From DBFJGL01 sp048394785 (GTDB lineage Bacteria; Bacillota; Clostridia; Christensenellales; CAG-917), in contig DBFJGL010000055.1 of assembly GCA_048394785.1 (NCBI GenBank), positions 1 through 42,159 of the forward strand: a stretch of DNA of 42,159 bases. The letters are read 5' to 3'. Positions 24,376 to 32,208 of the stretch are shown in pieces. The notes under the pieces are model-generated. The model ran no database searches and was not told the origin of the DNA. It saw only the letters and a list, made by a program, of their open reading frames with translations. Every line of letters starts with the position of its first letter. The first letter of the stretch is position 1. A program made the translations under genes and the position numbers.

Positions 24376-24477
24376 AGTAGCCTCCCAAATATAATTTTTA
24401 TACGCAAAAGCGTATGTACGTTTTTTATTGTACATTTCATTAAAGGGCGTGTGATAAAATATCGAATTTTCTATATT

Positions 24478-24508
24478 TTGAGAAATTGTAAATTTTTTAC
24501 ATTACATT
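24478..24508 (+). promoter_or_regulatory. Possible promoter/operator of the Xre gene
   Basis: TTGAGA (24478-24483) and TACATT (24503-24508) with a 19-bp spacer; the -10 ends 6 nt before the ATG. The spacer holds the palindrome TGTAAA-TTT-TTTACA (24488-24502), a plausible binding site for the dimeric regulator itself. Confidence 0.35.
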
Positions 24509-24514
24509 GCTATT

Positions 24515-24745
24515 ATGGGATTGGTATATGAGTTTTCAGACTTTAAGGACATACTTAAAGAAATTCTACAAGAAACGGGACTTACGCAAGCCGAATTCGC
24601 CGCGTCCATAAACGTAAAACAAGGACAGGTCAGCGAATGGCTTAAAGGCAAAACCAAACCGGGATACGACACAATCAAACAGATGTGCGTGGCGTTAAAT
24701 GTATCCGCAGACTATCTGCTCGGACTCAAACTCGAAAGAAAATGA
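24515..24745 (+). CDS. Small Xre-family helix-turn-helix regulator
   Basis: 76 residues, nearly all one Cro/C1-type HTH: 'LKEILQETGLTQAEFAASINVKQGQVSEWLKGKTKPGYDTIKQMCVALNVSADYLLGL' (helix-turn-helix about 22-45). The C-terminal 'YLLGL' is typical of clostridial single-domain Xre proteins. It is divergent from the zinc-ribbon/TM2 pair with a 139-bp shared region, so it probably controls that pair and itself (inference). No ribosome site is present before the ATG; a leaderless start is possible. Confidence 0.87.
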   Translation: MGLVYEFSDFKDILKEILQETGLTQAEFAASINVKQGQVSEWLKGKTKPGYDTIKQMCVALNVSADYLLGLKLERK

Positions 24746-25065
24746 CGCACAGATACGTTGGACAATTATTTGCCTTCCGTATGTCGGAATATGTGTCAGA
24801 ATCAAATATATAGTGTCCGTAATTTTTATTTTTTGAATTAAACCGTAAAAACAAAAAGAATTGCAAAAATTGAGCATATGAACATTTTTTATCGATTGTA
24901 CCTATAAAAATCGGCATATGTTCACTTCTTTAAGTGTGCATATGCCTGTAATTTATACGGCAATATATGCGAAATTGTAAATATGCGCACGTTTCCAAAG
25001 AGAATATTTCGGGCAATTTAATGACACACACTTGCGAGTTTTATTTAATGCCCTTCGCAAAACGG
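24746..25065. other. AT-rich intergenic region with palindromic sites
   Basis: 320 bp between convergent genes, no credible gene. It contains inverted sites TGAACAT (near 24885) and ATGTTCA (near 24918) flanking TTTTTAT / ATAAAAA arms, and four CATATG-like motifs within 80 bp. This may be a weak terminator or regulator-binding DNA. Confidence 0.45.
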
Positions 25066-26784
25066 TTATTTGTCTGCCTTTTTTGCGTCAACCTCGGCAC
25101 TGTCGGTATCGTCGTTTATCGACGACTCTCCCGACGTCAATCTTTTGTAAGACTCTGCGGTTAAGGCTTTGCCGTTTTCGCGCTTTTTTACAAACACCCT
25201 GAAATCGTTTGAAAACAGTTCGTCTACAACAGCATTGTCAACCGCGCTCTTGTTAGAGAACAGCAAACTCGCAATCGGAGTTACAATCATACTGCCGACC
25301 ATACTCAGCACGCCTATAAACGGACTTCTGCCTATTCCCGCTTTTACCGCCTGTCCGAAGGTTGCGCCGTCCCCCGCAGTAAAATATCCCAACCCTATTA
25401 CGAGGGCAAACGTAAGCAACAGACAAAAGATTATGGATGCGTACGCCCCCGCTTTGTTGGACTTTTTGGAATAAAGTCCGTAAACATACGGTCCTATGAA
25501 ACAGCCCGCAATCGCGCCCCAACTGAGCGACATCATCGTGACGATGGCGTCAATCTGAGCAATGGCGAGCACCGCGGAGATTGCGACGAACACAAGACAC
25601 AGCACGCGAAGCAAAATACCCGTATTTTTCTCGGGCATATCCTTTTTCACATACCCTTTCACGAAGTCGACGGTTACGGTCGAACTCGACGAAAGCGACA
25701 TCGCCGCGAGAGTGGACATAGACGCCGAAAACAAAAGCACTATTATCAGTCCCAACAGCGCGGGAGAAAGATTTTGAACGAGCATTTCGGGTACGACTTT
25801 GTCAAAATTGCCGCCCAGCGTCCCCGTGAAAGTTTCCTCGCTCACAAACAGGGTTACAAGACTGCCCATCAGATAAGCGCTGCACCCCACAACCGCGGCA
25901 AACACCGTGGATACCACCGCGCCTTTTCTTATAGCGGCGTCGTCTTTAATGGCATAGAATTTGTGCACGGACTGCGGCAGTCCCCAAATGCCGAAAGACG
26001 TGAGCAAAGTCAAAATCAATATATTGAAAAGCGGACTGTCCATAAAAGTTCCGCCTTCGGGCACGTCTGACGACGCTATGAACCCCAACCCGTTTTGCGT
26101 AAGCGAGCTCAGTCCTTCGCCCCAATTCACGGCGTCCTTGGACAGCAGTGTAAACAGCACCACCACTATGCCCACAAGCATTATTATGCCCTGTATGAAA
26201 TCCGTAATCGTGGTTGCGAAATATCCGCCGAGAAAAAGATAAAGCGCGGTCAAACCTGCGAGAATGAGTATGCACCATATCGCGTCTATGCCGAGCACCG
26301 CCTCGAAAATATAACCCATACCCTGATAAACGGACGCCGAATAAGGAAGCAAAAAGATGAAAATCACCAAAGACGACACGAGTTTTATGTGTTTTGAGTT
26401 ATACCTTTTCTCAAAAAACTCGGGCATAGTACGCGCGTTCAACGTCGCGGTCATAACCTTTGTGCGCTTGGCGAGCACCACCCAGGCAAGCAGCGTGCCT
26501 ATAAGCATATTGCCTATGCCAATCCACACCGCCGATATGCCGAAGTTCCAGCCGAATTTTCCCGCGTAACCCACAAAAATTACTGCGGAAAAATAAGTCG
26601 CTCCGTACGCAAATGCGGAAAACCAACCGCCTACGCCTTTGTTTGCGAACATAAAACCTTCGACGGTTTTACTCTTTTTCCGCGTAAACAACGCTACGGC
26701 TATAATTGCCGTCATATACAGCGCGAATATCAGCCATTGCGCCCAATTATCGTTGTTTGTTGCGGATAAAATGTAACTTGCCAT
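25066..26784 (-). CDS. Sodium:solute symporter (SSS family)
   Basis: 572 residues with about 13 membrane helices. It starts 'WAQWLIFALYMTAIIAVALFTRKKSKTVEGFMFANKGVGGW' and has the family's 'YGATYFSAVIFVGYAGKFG' and 'GGYFATTITDFIQGIIM' segments. SSS transporters import a solute (proline, pantothenate, sugars and others) with sodium. The substrate cannot be assigned here. The last 50 residues or so are hydrophilic and acidic (DDTDSAEVDAKKADK). The gene stands alone. An AGAGGA motif is about 19 nt from the ATG, farther than usual. Confidence 0.88.
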   Translation of the reverse strand: MASYILSATNNDNWAQWLIFALYMTAIIAVALFTRKKSKTVEGFMFANKGVGGWFSAFAYGATYFSAVIFVGYAGKFGWNFGISAVWIGIGNMLIGTLLAWVVLAKRTKVMTATLNARTMPEFFEKRYNSKHIKLVSSLVIFIFLLPYSASVYQGMGYIFEAVLGIDAIWCILILAGLTALYLFLGGYFATTITDFIQGIIMLVGIVVVLFTLLSKDAVNWGEGLSSLTQNGLGFIASSDVPEGGTFMDSPLFNILILTLLTSFGIWGLPQSVHKFYAIKDDAAIRKGAVVSTVFAAVVGCSAYLMGSLVTLFVSEETFTGTLGGNFDKVVPEMLVQNLSPALLGLIIVLLFSASMSTLAAMSLSSSSTVTVDFVKGYVKKDMPEKNTGILLRVLCLVFVAISAVLAIAQIDAIVTMMSLSWGAIAGCFIGPYVYGLYSKKSNKAGAYASIIFCLLLTFALVIGLGYFTAGDGATFGQAVKAGIGRSPFIGVLSMVGSMIVTPIASLLFSNKSAVDNAVVDELFSNDFRVFVKKRENGKALTAESYKRLTSGESSINDDTDSAEVDAKKADK

Positions 26785-26828
26785 CGTCGTATTTCTTATG
26801 TGTTCCTCTGCGTTCGCGTTTTGCGCCG

Positions 26829-26859
26829 ATTATACTTTTACGCATATGTGTGCCTGCAA
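26829..26859 (-). promoter_or_regulatory. Probable promoter of the symporter gene
   Basis: On the minus strand, TTGCAG (26859-26854), a 19-bp spacer and a perfect TATAAT (26834-26829). It lies 44 nt upstream of the ATG. Confidence 0.5.
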
Positions 26860-26919
26860 AACTCGTCGAACCGCGTCGGTTTTCGGTTATTTTTCAGAAT
26901 TTGTTCGTATTGCCGTCGG

Positions 26920-27711
26920 TTATTTATCCAACAACGGAATAATGTCTTTTACCTTATCGAGCGTATAATCCGCTTTAATTCGTGATTTTTCCGCCATTTC
27001 CGCGTCCGTTTCGCCGGATAGCACGAGCACGGATACGAACTTGCAGTTTTTGCCGAAAGCGACGTCGGTATACAGTCTGTCCCCCACCATCGCTATTTTT
27101 TTTGCGGGCAGATTGTATTTAAGCGCGAGTCTGCGACCTGCGGTGACGTGCGGCTTGCCCATTATGATGTCGGGGCTTCTGCCCACAGTCAGCCTTATCA
27201 TTTCGGTCATCGCGCCTATGTCGGGCATCGGACACTCCTCCGCAGGACAGAAATAATCGGGGTGAGTGGCGATATAGGGCAAACCTGCATTGACGTATTT
27301 GCAGAATTTATACAGTCTGTCGTAGCTGAGCGATGTGTCGAACCCGATGACAGCCACGTCGGGGTTGTCGTCGGAAAGCTCGATGCCGTAAAGCTCGAAC
27401 TCGCTTCTTAACCTTTCGTTGCCGAGCAGAAATATCTTTTTGCCGCGATAATTGTCAAGAATATACTCGCAGGTGACCTGTCCGCTCGTATAAATTTCAT
27501 CGGCGTAAACGCGCAAGCCGAGATTATTCAGCCTCGCGATATAATCCGTATGCATACGTGAACTGTTGTTTGTGAAAAAACAAATGCGTTTGCCCATCGC
27601 CCGCAGTTTGTTGACCGCTTCGAACGAGCCTTCGATTTCTTTATCTCCGATGTAAATCGTGCCGTCGAGGTCAAAAACAAACAACTCGACGTCTTTGATA
27701 TTCTTTTGCAT
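26920..27711 (-). CDS. HAD-IIA family phosphatase (NagD/AraL-like)
   Basis: 263 residues. Motif I is 'VFDLDGTIYIGDK', motif II 'CFFTNNSSR', the lysine motif 'GKPHVTAGR' and motif IV 'MVGDRLYTDVAFGKN'; a C2 cap lies between. These are hallmarks of subclass IIA HAD phosphatases that act on small sugar or glycerol phosphates and p-nitrophenyl phosphate. The start is ATG 27711, with AGGGAG 5 nt upstream; the longer frame to 27801 lies inside the upstream gene. The partner upstream, 13 nt away, is a glycerol-1-phosphate-dehydrogenase-like gene, the same pairing as araL-araM in Bacillus subtilis. This suggests a glycerol-phosphate or sugar-phosphate substrate (inference). Confidence 0.88.
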   Translation of the reverse strand: MQKNIKDVELFVFDLDGTIYIGDKEIEGSFEAVNKLRAMGKRICFFTNNSSRMHTDYIARLNNLGLRVYADEIYTSGQVTCEYILDNYRGKKIFLLGNERLRSEFELYGIELSDDNPDVAVIGFDTSLSYDRLYKFCKYVNAGLPYIATHPDYFCPAEECPMPDIGAMTEMIRLTVGRSPDIIMGKPHVTAGRRLALKYNLPAKKIAMVGDRLYTDVAFGKNCKFVSVLVLSGETDAEMAEKSRIKADYTLDKVKDIIPLLDK

Positions 27712-27724
27712 TCTCTCTCCCTGT

Positions 27725-28840
27725 CTAATAAAACGACTCGGTAAATCCCGTGCGCGCGGCGTATCCCAGCAGTCCGTCGGAAACAAGCCCTGCAAGGGCA
27801 AGAGCCTCGGTCATACGACGCGACGTAAGCGCGCTTTTCATCCAATATCCCGCGTCGGGATAAAGCCTCCGCCATTGCCGTTGCGCCGAATGCACGTCCG
27901 TTGCGCCGAGCCGGTTTATCAAATCGGTGCGGTATTCGCCTAATATATAATTTATTCTAAAATAACTGTTGACATCGTAAATGTCAATTCTTTTGACAAG
28001 CTTTTCGCGTTCCGTGCCCGTAATATAGGACAGTCTGTCAAGACCTCTGTCATAGTTGCAAGGCGGCATAACGTCTATCGCGGGAGATTTGAGATAGCTT
28101 GCGTAAAACTCGGCGAGCACCATCGCCGACAAAAATTTATATTCGCCGAAAAGTCTTGGCTTCTCTCCCCGTTTCAAAGCGTTGGACGCAAGAACCTGTG
28201 CCATAACGTCCGACGCGCTGTCCCGTCTTTTTCTGAACGACAAATCCAACAGTTCGACCGCGAGCTGCGACAAACTTCCGTTTGCGTCGCACTTCCATTC
28301 GCAGACCGCACCTGCCATTGATTTTTCTGGCGTTACCTGATTTATAAACGCCTCCTCGAACGCGTCTACCTGTGCAGCCAATGCGCACCCTCTGCCTGCC
28401 GCAATACACTCGGGAGGGGCTTTTAACAGAATATTTTCGTCAATAAACACCTGTTTCGGTTGAAATCCGCAAAGCAATCTGTCTACGGTAGGAGCGCACA
28501 GCAAAAGCGCATAGTCTATATCGTGTGCCTTGCAAAACTCCCCCGTCGCCCTGTTTGCGCCGCCGCTTCCCACGGCAATCGCAAATCGCGTGTATTCGGG
28601 AAGCTGCGATACGTCGCGCTCTCTTACGACGCGTATTTTAATGCCTTCGCTTTTAAGCGATTCCGCAAGCCGCTCCGCTTCGCGCACCGTTCTTTGCGAA
28701 TATACGACGCCCGTCAGTCCCTCGGAGCAAAAATCCGCAACCGTTGGGGGAATATTGTCAATTATGCCGCTTCCGCAAAATACTTCCGTGTCGCCGAAGC
28801 GAATTTTTTTGTGCAATTTGTCTTTTAATATCTGCTCCAT
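27725..28840 (-). CDS. Glycerol-1-phosphate dehydrogenase (AraM)-like protein, metal site apparently lost
   Basis: 371 residues with the shape of iron-containing alcohol dehydrogenases of the AraM/G1PDH type: an N-terminal Rossmann part with 'FAIAVGSGGANRATGEF' (about 86-102) and 'YALLLCAPTVD', then a helical C-terminal part. Compared with AraM as remembered, the three metal-ligand regions differ: 'AAGFGD' is 'AAGRGC' (Cys152 for Asp), 'GEHHISH' is 'GEYKFLS' (232-238), and no 'LHGxKV' motif is seen. The NAD-site Asp is Arg97. About 14 residues are missing after the PTxxxD segment. It is probably a non-catalytic or re-purposed member. It has an AGAGGA site 5 nt before the ATG and is first in a two-gene unit with the HAD phosphatase. 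Confidence 0.7.
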   Translation of the reverse strand: MEQILKDKLHKKIRFGDTEVFCGSGIIDNIPPTVADFCSEGLTGVVYSQRTVREAERLAESLKSEGIKIRVVRERDVSQLPEYTRFAIAVGSGGANRATGEFCKAHDIDYALLLCAPTVDRLLCGFQPKQVFIDENILLKAPPECIAAGRGCALAAQVDAFEEAFINQVTPEKSMAGAVCEWKCDANGSLSQLAVELLDLSFRKRRDSASDVMAQVLASNALKRGEKPRLFGEYKFLSAMVLAEFYASYLKSPAIDVMPPCNYDRGLDRLSYITGTEREKLVKRIDIYDVNSYFRINYILGEYRTDLINRLGATDVHSAQRQWRRLYPDAGYWMKSALTSRRMTEALALAGLVSDGLLGYAARTGFTESFY

Positions 28841-28937
28841 ATTATCCTCTTTACCGTCTTTGGATAAATACTACCATCGCAATTCCCGTGAATAAGATAT
28901 TTTATTGACGAATATAGGCGAATTCCGTTTATAGGGG

Positions 28938-28966
28938 TTGATATGACGGGCGGTCAATGCTAAAAT
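28938..28966 (+). promoter_or_regulatory. Promoter of the secreted protein / S26-like pair
   Basis: TTGATA (28938-28943), a 17-bp spacer and TAAAAT (28961-28966). The 5' leader then carries a small hairpin, CGCCG-TCACT-CGGCG (28974-28988), before the ATG at 29016. Confidence 0.65.
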
Positions 28967-29015
28967 TAGTTGTCGCCGTCACTCGGCGGCCATACTAAAG
29001 AAAAGCGAGCTGAAT

Positions 29016-30041
29016 ATGAAAAATTTTAACGGATTGCTGAGCAAGACGATTTTTGCCGTATTGTTTTTGGTCATCATACTGTCTTCCGCTACGGGCGTAG
29101 CCATTGCCGCCATGAGCGCGGACTATGTGTGGAAATCTGACGAGGCGCAGACGGGCGATTTTGACTTTACCGACACCGAATACACCTTCGATTTATTCGG
29201 CGACGGCGTTATTCTCCCCTCCGACAGCGGAGCGCAGACGATAAACGTCCCCGATTTCGGCGCAAACAGCGTCGTTTGGAGCTTCGAAGAAAATAATCCG
29301 CAGAAAATTCCCGTAGTTTTCTATGCGGGAACCGACGATAAAAAGTTTTATTCTTCATATCCTTTTGCGCAAAATCACCCCGACTCGTATATCGCCGTCG
29401 ACGGAGCATACGCTTCCTGTTCGTCTATATCGGACACACCCTCCGAACTTGCGGCACACATCTTTGCGGCAGCAAAAATAAATTGGATTTGGCCTCAAAC
29501 TCTGTATATATCAGACGGCGCAAATTATACGACCGACACATCCGCGGCAGCATCCTCTTACTCCGCGTACAACGGTCGGCTGTGCACCACCCCTGCCCGC
29601 TACGGCGACAACCATTTGAATTTTCTCAAAGCAGCATTACCCAGCGGAGTATACTTAGTAGCAGAAAAAATCAACACATCAAATTACCGCATTGAAACTC
29701 AAATTGCACCGTCGCTTTTAATTAAAGACGGAATTATAACAGACAGTGTTCAACCTATTCCATGCTTAATCGACGATGACATAACGTCTTCATACGATTA
29801 TATGACAATCAACGACGGTTGTCTTATGTTAGTTCTTAACGATAAATTTGCAGAAGTTGAAAACCTTGTCAAAATGTACCCCGTAAAATATCAAAAGATT
29901 GGAGTTTTTGCACGAACCGAAAACTCCTTGATATTTACTCCTAAAAGCGACGGTAACCATACCCTCGTAAAACTTATGCCTGACGCCGCCGAAAAACTCG
30001 CGAAAATTTCGGTAACAATCACTGCCACGGTAAGCGCGTAA
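29016..30041 (+). CDS. Secreted or membrane-anchored protein of unknown family
   Basis: 341 residues. A basic N-terminus and hydrophobic stretch (about 8-33, ending 'SSATGVAIAAMSA') make a signal peptide or anchor. The next part, 'DYVWKSDEAQTGDFDF', recalls the 'YFTDxExxxGNxFxAGxxDL' start of TasA/CalY-type proteins processed by SipW signal peptidases; the likeness is loose. The rest is predicted beta-rich with no recognised domain. The ribosome site is weak. The 29640-29960 part is clearly richer in A/T than the flanks, so part of the gene may have a different history. It is followed after 12 nt by an S26 signal-peptidase-like gene, which supports an exported, matrix-like or surface role (inference). 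Confidence 0.7.
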   Translation: MKNFNGLLSKTIFAVLFLVIILSSATGVAIAAMSADYVWKSDEAQTGDFDFTDTEYTFDLFGDGVILPSDSGAQTINVPDFGANSVVWSFEENNPQKIPVVFYAGTDDKKFYSSYPFAQNHPDSYIAVDGAYASCSSISDTPSELAAHIFAAAKINWIWPQTLYISDGANYTTDTSAAASSYSAYNGRLCTTPARYGDNHLNFLKAALPSGVYLVAEKINTSNYRIETQIAPSLLIKDGIITDSVQPIPCLIDDDITSSYDYMTINDGCLMLVLNDKFAEVENLVKMYPVKYQKIGVFARTENSLIFTPKSDGNHTLVKLMPDAAEKLAKISVTITATVSA

Positions 30042-30053
30042 TACGTCCGTAAA

Positions 30054-30596
30054 GTGATTAAGTCACACGCAAAAAACAAACGCTTGGAAGCGGTAAAACT
30101 CTTTTTAGGCTACGCAGTACTCGGCGCGCTTATATTCGCACTCGGTTTGAACGCCAAAATGTTTTCAGACCTCTCCTCGGGCAAAGTTCCGTCGCTTTTC
30201 GGCAATTACGTTTGTCTTAACAAATCTCCGTCTCAGAGCGACGATTACAATTCTCTTTTGGTTGCGCGGCAGACCGATATTCAATCGGGCGACCGCGTTA
30301 TGTTCAGAGAAGGCAGGCGAATAGGCACAGGCTTCATAGATTGTTTTATCGACGTCAAAGACGGCAAATGCGCCGTGATAACAGAAAACGGGAACACGAA
30401 CGCAAAATATAGAATTGTGCCCGCCGAAAACATAATCGGCAAAATATATCGCTCTCTCGACGGGGCAGGGACAGTCGCCGTTACTCTCGGCGAAAAACGA
30501 CTGCCGCTTACGGTTATTTCCGTTATCGGGCTGATATGCATATTATTTTCCGCTGTACGCGGCCTCGCAAAAACAAAAAGCGGATTTTTGCAATAG
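30054..30596 (+). CDS. S26 signal peptidase-like (SipW-type) membrane protein lacking a clear catalytic dyad
   Basis: 180 residues starting at GTG. Membrane helices at about 13-36 and 150-172 flank an extracytoplasmic domain with SipW-like landmarks in order: 'IQSGDRVMFREG' (family: GDIVTF), 'ENGNTNAKYRIVPAENIIGKIY' (family: TKGDANxxxDxxPVxxxxIIGKV) and 'DGAG'. The catalytic SGSM motif is not seen (the region reads 'VCLNKSPSQSDD'), and the 'THR' with the catalytic His/Lys is 'GFIDCF'. It therefore looks like a degenerate signal peptidase, perhaps a chaperone or anchor for the preceding secreted protein. The start codon is uncertain because the ribosome site is weak. Confidence 0.65.
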   Translation: MIKSHAKNKRLEAVKLFLGYAVLGALIFALGLNAKMFSDLSSGKVPSLFGNYVCLNKSPSQSDDYNSLLVARQTDIQSGDRVMFREGRRIGTGFIDCFIDVKDGKCAVITENGNTNAKYRIVPAENIIGKIYRSLDGAGTVAVTLGEKRLPLTVISVIGLICILFSAVRGLAKTKSGFLQ

Positions 30597-30619
30597 CCGC
30601 TTAAATCCGCTTAATTTTC
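30578..30619. terminator. Terminator overlapping the S26-like stop codon
   Basis: A 10-bp perfect stem AAGCGGATTT (30578-30587) / AAATCCGCTT (30603-30612), followed by AATTTT. The loop of 15 nt contains the stop codon. It sits between convergent genes and may serve both. Confidence 0.6.
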
Positions 30620-30641
30620 ACATTGATTTTAGGTCACGATT

Positions 30642-30953
30642 TCAATCTTTTACGGGAACTCTCGTCTTACATCTCGTCGTCATCATTCCGTCCTTTACAT
30701 CTATGCTCTCGCAGCTGCACACTCCGCCGGAATTGAAGGCGCAGCTCGCCGCGCATTGAACCATACAGTCGGGCTTATCCTCGAAAAAGTCCTCTCCGGC
30801 TTCGACGTCGGCAAAGGATTGAGCAAGACTTCCGCCCTCGCGCTTGATGCGGCTGAGACACTTTGCGTTATCTCCCACGGATATTATGCCCGCAAGGCAT
30901 TGACATTTGATGTTATGTTCGCAGTTGGATGTTGTGCAATTTATAGTTTTCAT
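30642..30953 (-). CDS. DUF1540 cysteine-rich protein (two repeats)
   Basis: 103 residues with two copies of the DUF1540 pattern: 'INCTTSNCEHNIKCQCLAGIISV...AKC' (about 4-33) and 'VQCAASCAFNSGGVCSCESIDV...TRC' (about 64-95). Twelve or so cysteines are conserved in spacing, suggesting metal binding. DUF1540 proteins are small and common in Clostridia; their function is unknown. An AGAGG site lies 5 nt before the ATG. It is divergent from rplI and convergent with the S26-like gene. Confidence 0.88.
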   Translation of the reverse strand: MKTINCTTSNCEHNIKCQCLAGIISVGDNAKCLSRIKREGGSLAQSFADVEAGEDFFEDKPDCMVQCAASCAFNSGGVCSCESIDVKDGMMTTRCKTRVPVKD

Positions 30954-30998
30954 ATCGACCTCTGCATATATTATTCCCTCAAATAGAATTTATACTCG

Positions 30999-31027
30999 TT
31001 GAAAATCGCACTTTTTTGTGATATAAT
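30999..31027 (+). promoter_or_regulatory. rplI operon promoter
   Basis: TTGAAA (30999-31004), a 17-bp spacer and a perfect TATAAT (31022-31027). AAGGAG at 31034-31039 serves the ATG at 31046. Confidence 0.85.
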
Positions 31028-31045
31028 CGGGAAAAGGAGTAAAAT

Positions 31046-31492
31046 ATGAAAGTTATTCTCAAACAAGACGTTAAAGGTACGGGTAAAAAAGGCGAAATAA
31101 TAGAAGTCAACGACGGTTACGCGCGCAACTTTCTCATAAAAAGAGGGCTTGCAGACGAGGGCACCCAGCAAAATCTTTACGTTGCCGAACAACGTAAAAA
31201 GGCTCACGAAGCAAAAATCGCCGCAGAAAAGGCGGAAGCGCGTATTATTGCTTCCAAACTCGAAAATCTTGTTGTCGACGTAGCCGCAAAAGGCGGAGAA
31301 AACGGCGGCAAAATGTTCGGAAGCGTCACGGGCGAAATGATTTCCGCGGCTCTTGGCGAGGCAGGTTTCGACATCGATAAAAAGAAAATCGAAATAAAAG
31401 AAAGCATACGCGATTTCGGACGTTTCAACGTGCTTATCAGAATATATCCCGAAATTACGCAGACCATCACCGTCAACGTAGTCCGTCGCTGA
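31046..31492 (+). CDS. rplI: 50S ribosomal protein bL9
   Basis: 148 residues, the normal length. The N-terminal RNA-binding domain reads 'MKVILKQDVKGTGKKGEIIEVNDGYARNFLIKRGLA', followed by the long connecting helix (about 50-75) and the C-terminal domain with 'GGKMFGSVTGEMI'. L9 sits on the large ribosomal subunit near the L1 stalk and helps keep the reading frame. It is the first gene of a three-gene operon; its TGA shares one base with the next ATG. Confidence 0.97.
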   Translation: MKVILKQDVKGTGKKGEIIEVNDGYARNFLIKRGLADEGTQQNLYVAEQRKKAHEAKIAAEKAEARIIASKLENLVVDVAAKGGENGGKMFGSVTGEMISAALGEAGFDIDKKKIEIKESIRDFGRFNVLIRIYPEITQTITVNVVRR

Positions 31493-32208
31493 TGAAATAT
31501 CTCACCGACCTCGGGTTTCACGGGCGAAAAATATATCAGGACACCGACGGCTATGCATTTTCGCAAGACTCGGTGTTTCTTGCTAATTTCGCATCTCTTT
31601 ACCCTTCCGACGCGGTAATCGACCTTGGCTGCGGCTGCGGAATACTGTTGATTTTGGCATTGCTCAAAAAAGGCGTTAAGCGCGGCGTCGGCATAGAAAC
31701 AGACGAGTTTGCCGCCGCTTTGGCAAAAGAAAACATCGCGCTGAACGCTCTTGACGACAGAGCCGAAATAATATGCGCCGACGTCAAAAATATCCGCGAA
31801 TTTATCGCTCGGGAAAGTTTTGACAAAGCGTTATGCAATCCGCCGTATTTCGACAAAAGCCCGACAGATTGCGCCGACAACGCGGCAAATATTCAACGGC
31901 TGAACAGCCGCCATTATTGCGACTGCTCGCTTGACGATTTCGTGTATGCAGCGGAGCGCGCGCTTAAATTCGGAGGCGACTTGTATATTGTATATAAGGC
32001 GGAGCGCATATGCGATTTATTATGTTCTTTGCGAGCGCACAGGCTGGAACCCAAGCATATGATTTTCCTGCGTCCGAAAAACAATTTGCCCGTCGATACC
32101 GTCATAGTCAAGGCGCGCAAAGGCGCAAAACCGTCCTGTACCAACGAAATTATCACCGTCCACAACGACGACGGCAGTTATACGGACAGAATCAAGGAGC
32201 TGTACTGA
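31492..32208 (+). CDS. YabB/TrmN6-type tRNA (adenine-N6)-methyltransferase
   Basis: 238 residues with a class I methyltransferase fold: SAM motif 'VIDLGCGCGILLILAL' (about 42-57), an acidic residue in 'GIETDEFAA' and the amino-methylating motif 'CNPPYF' (about 120-125). The N-terminus 'GRKIYQDTDGYAFSQDSVFLANFA' is typical of the tRNA1(Val) m6A37 enzyme family. In Bacillus subtilis yabB lies close to rsmI, as here, though the GIY-YIG gene yazA between them is absent in this window. It is coupled to both neighbours by 1-nt start/stop overlaps. Confidence 0.9.
   Translation: MKYLTDLGFHGRKIYQDTDGYAFSQDSVFLANFASLYPSDAVIDLGCGCGILLILALLKKGVKRGVGIETDEFAAALAKENIALNALDDRAEIICADVKNIREFIARESFDKALCNPPYFDKSPTDCADNAANIQRLNSRHYCDCSLDDFVYAAERALKFGGDLYIVYKAERICDLLCSLRAHRLEPKHMIFLRPKNNLPVDTVIVKARKGAKPSCTNEIITVHNDDGSYTDRIKELY

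Noticed and set aside
32010..32207. Longer rsmI start at 32010
   Set aside because: The extra 66 codons overlap the preceding methyltransferase gene in another frame and are not part of RsmI.
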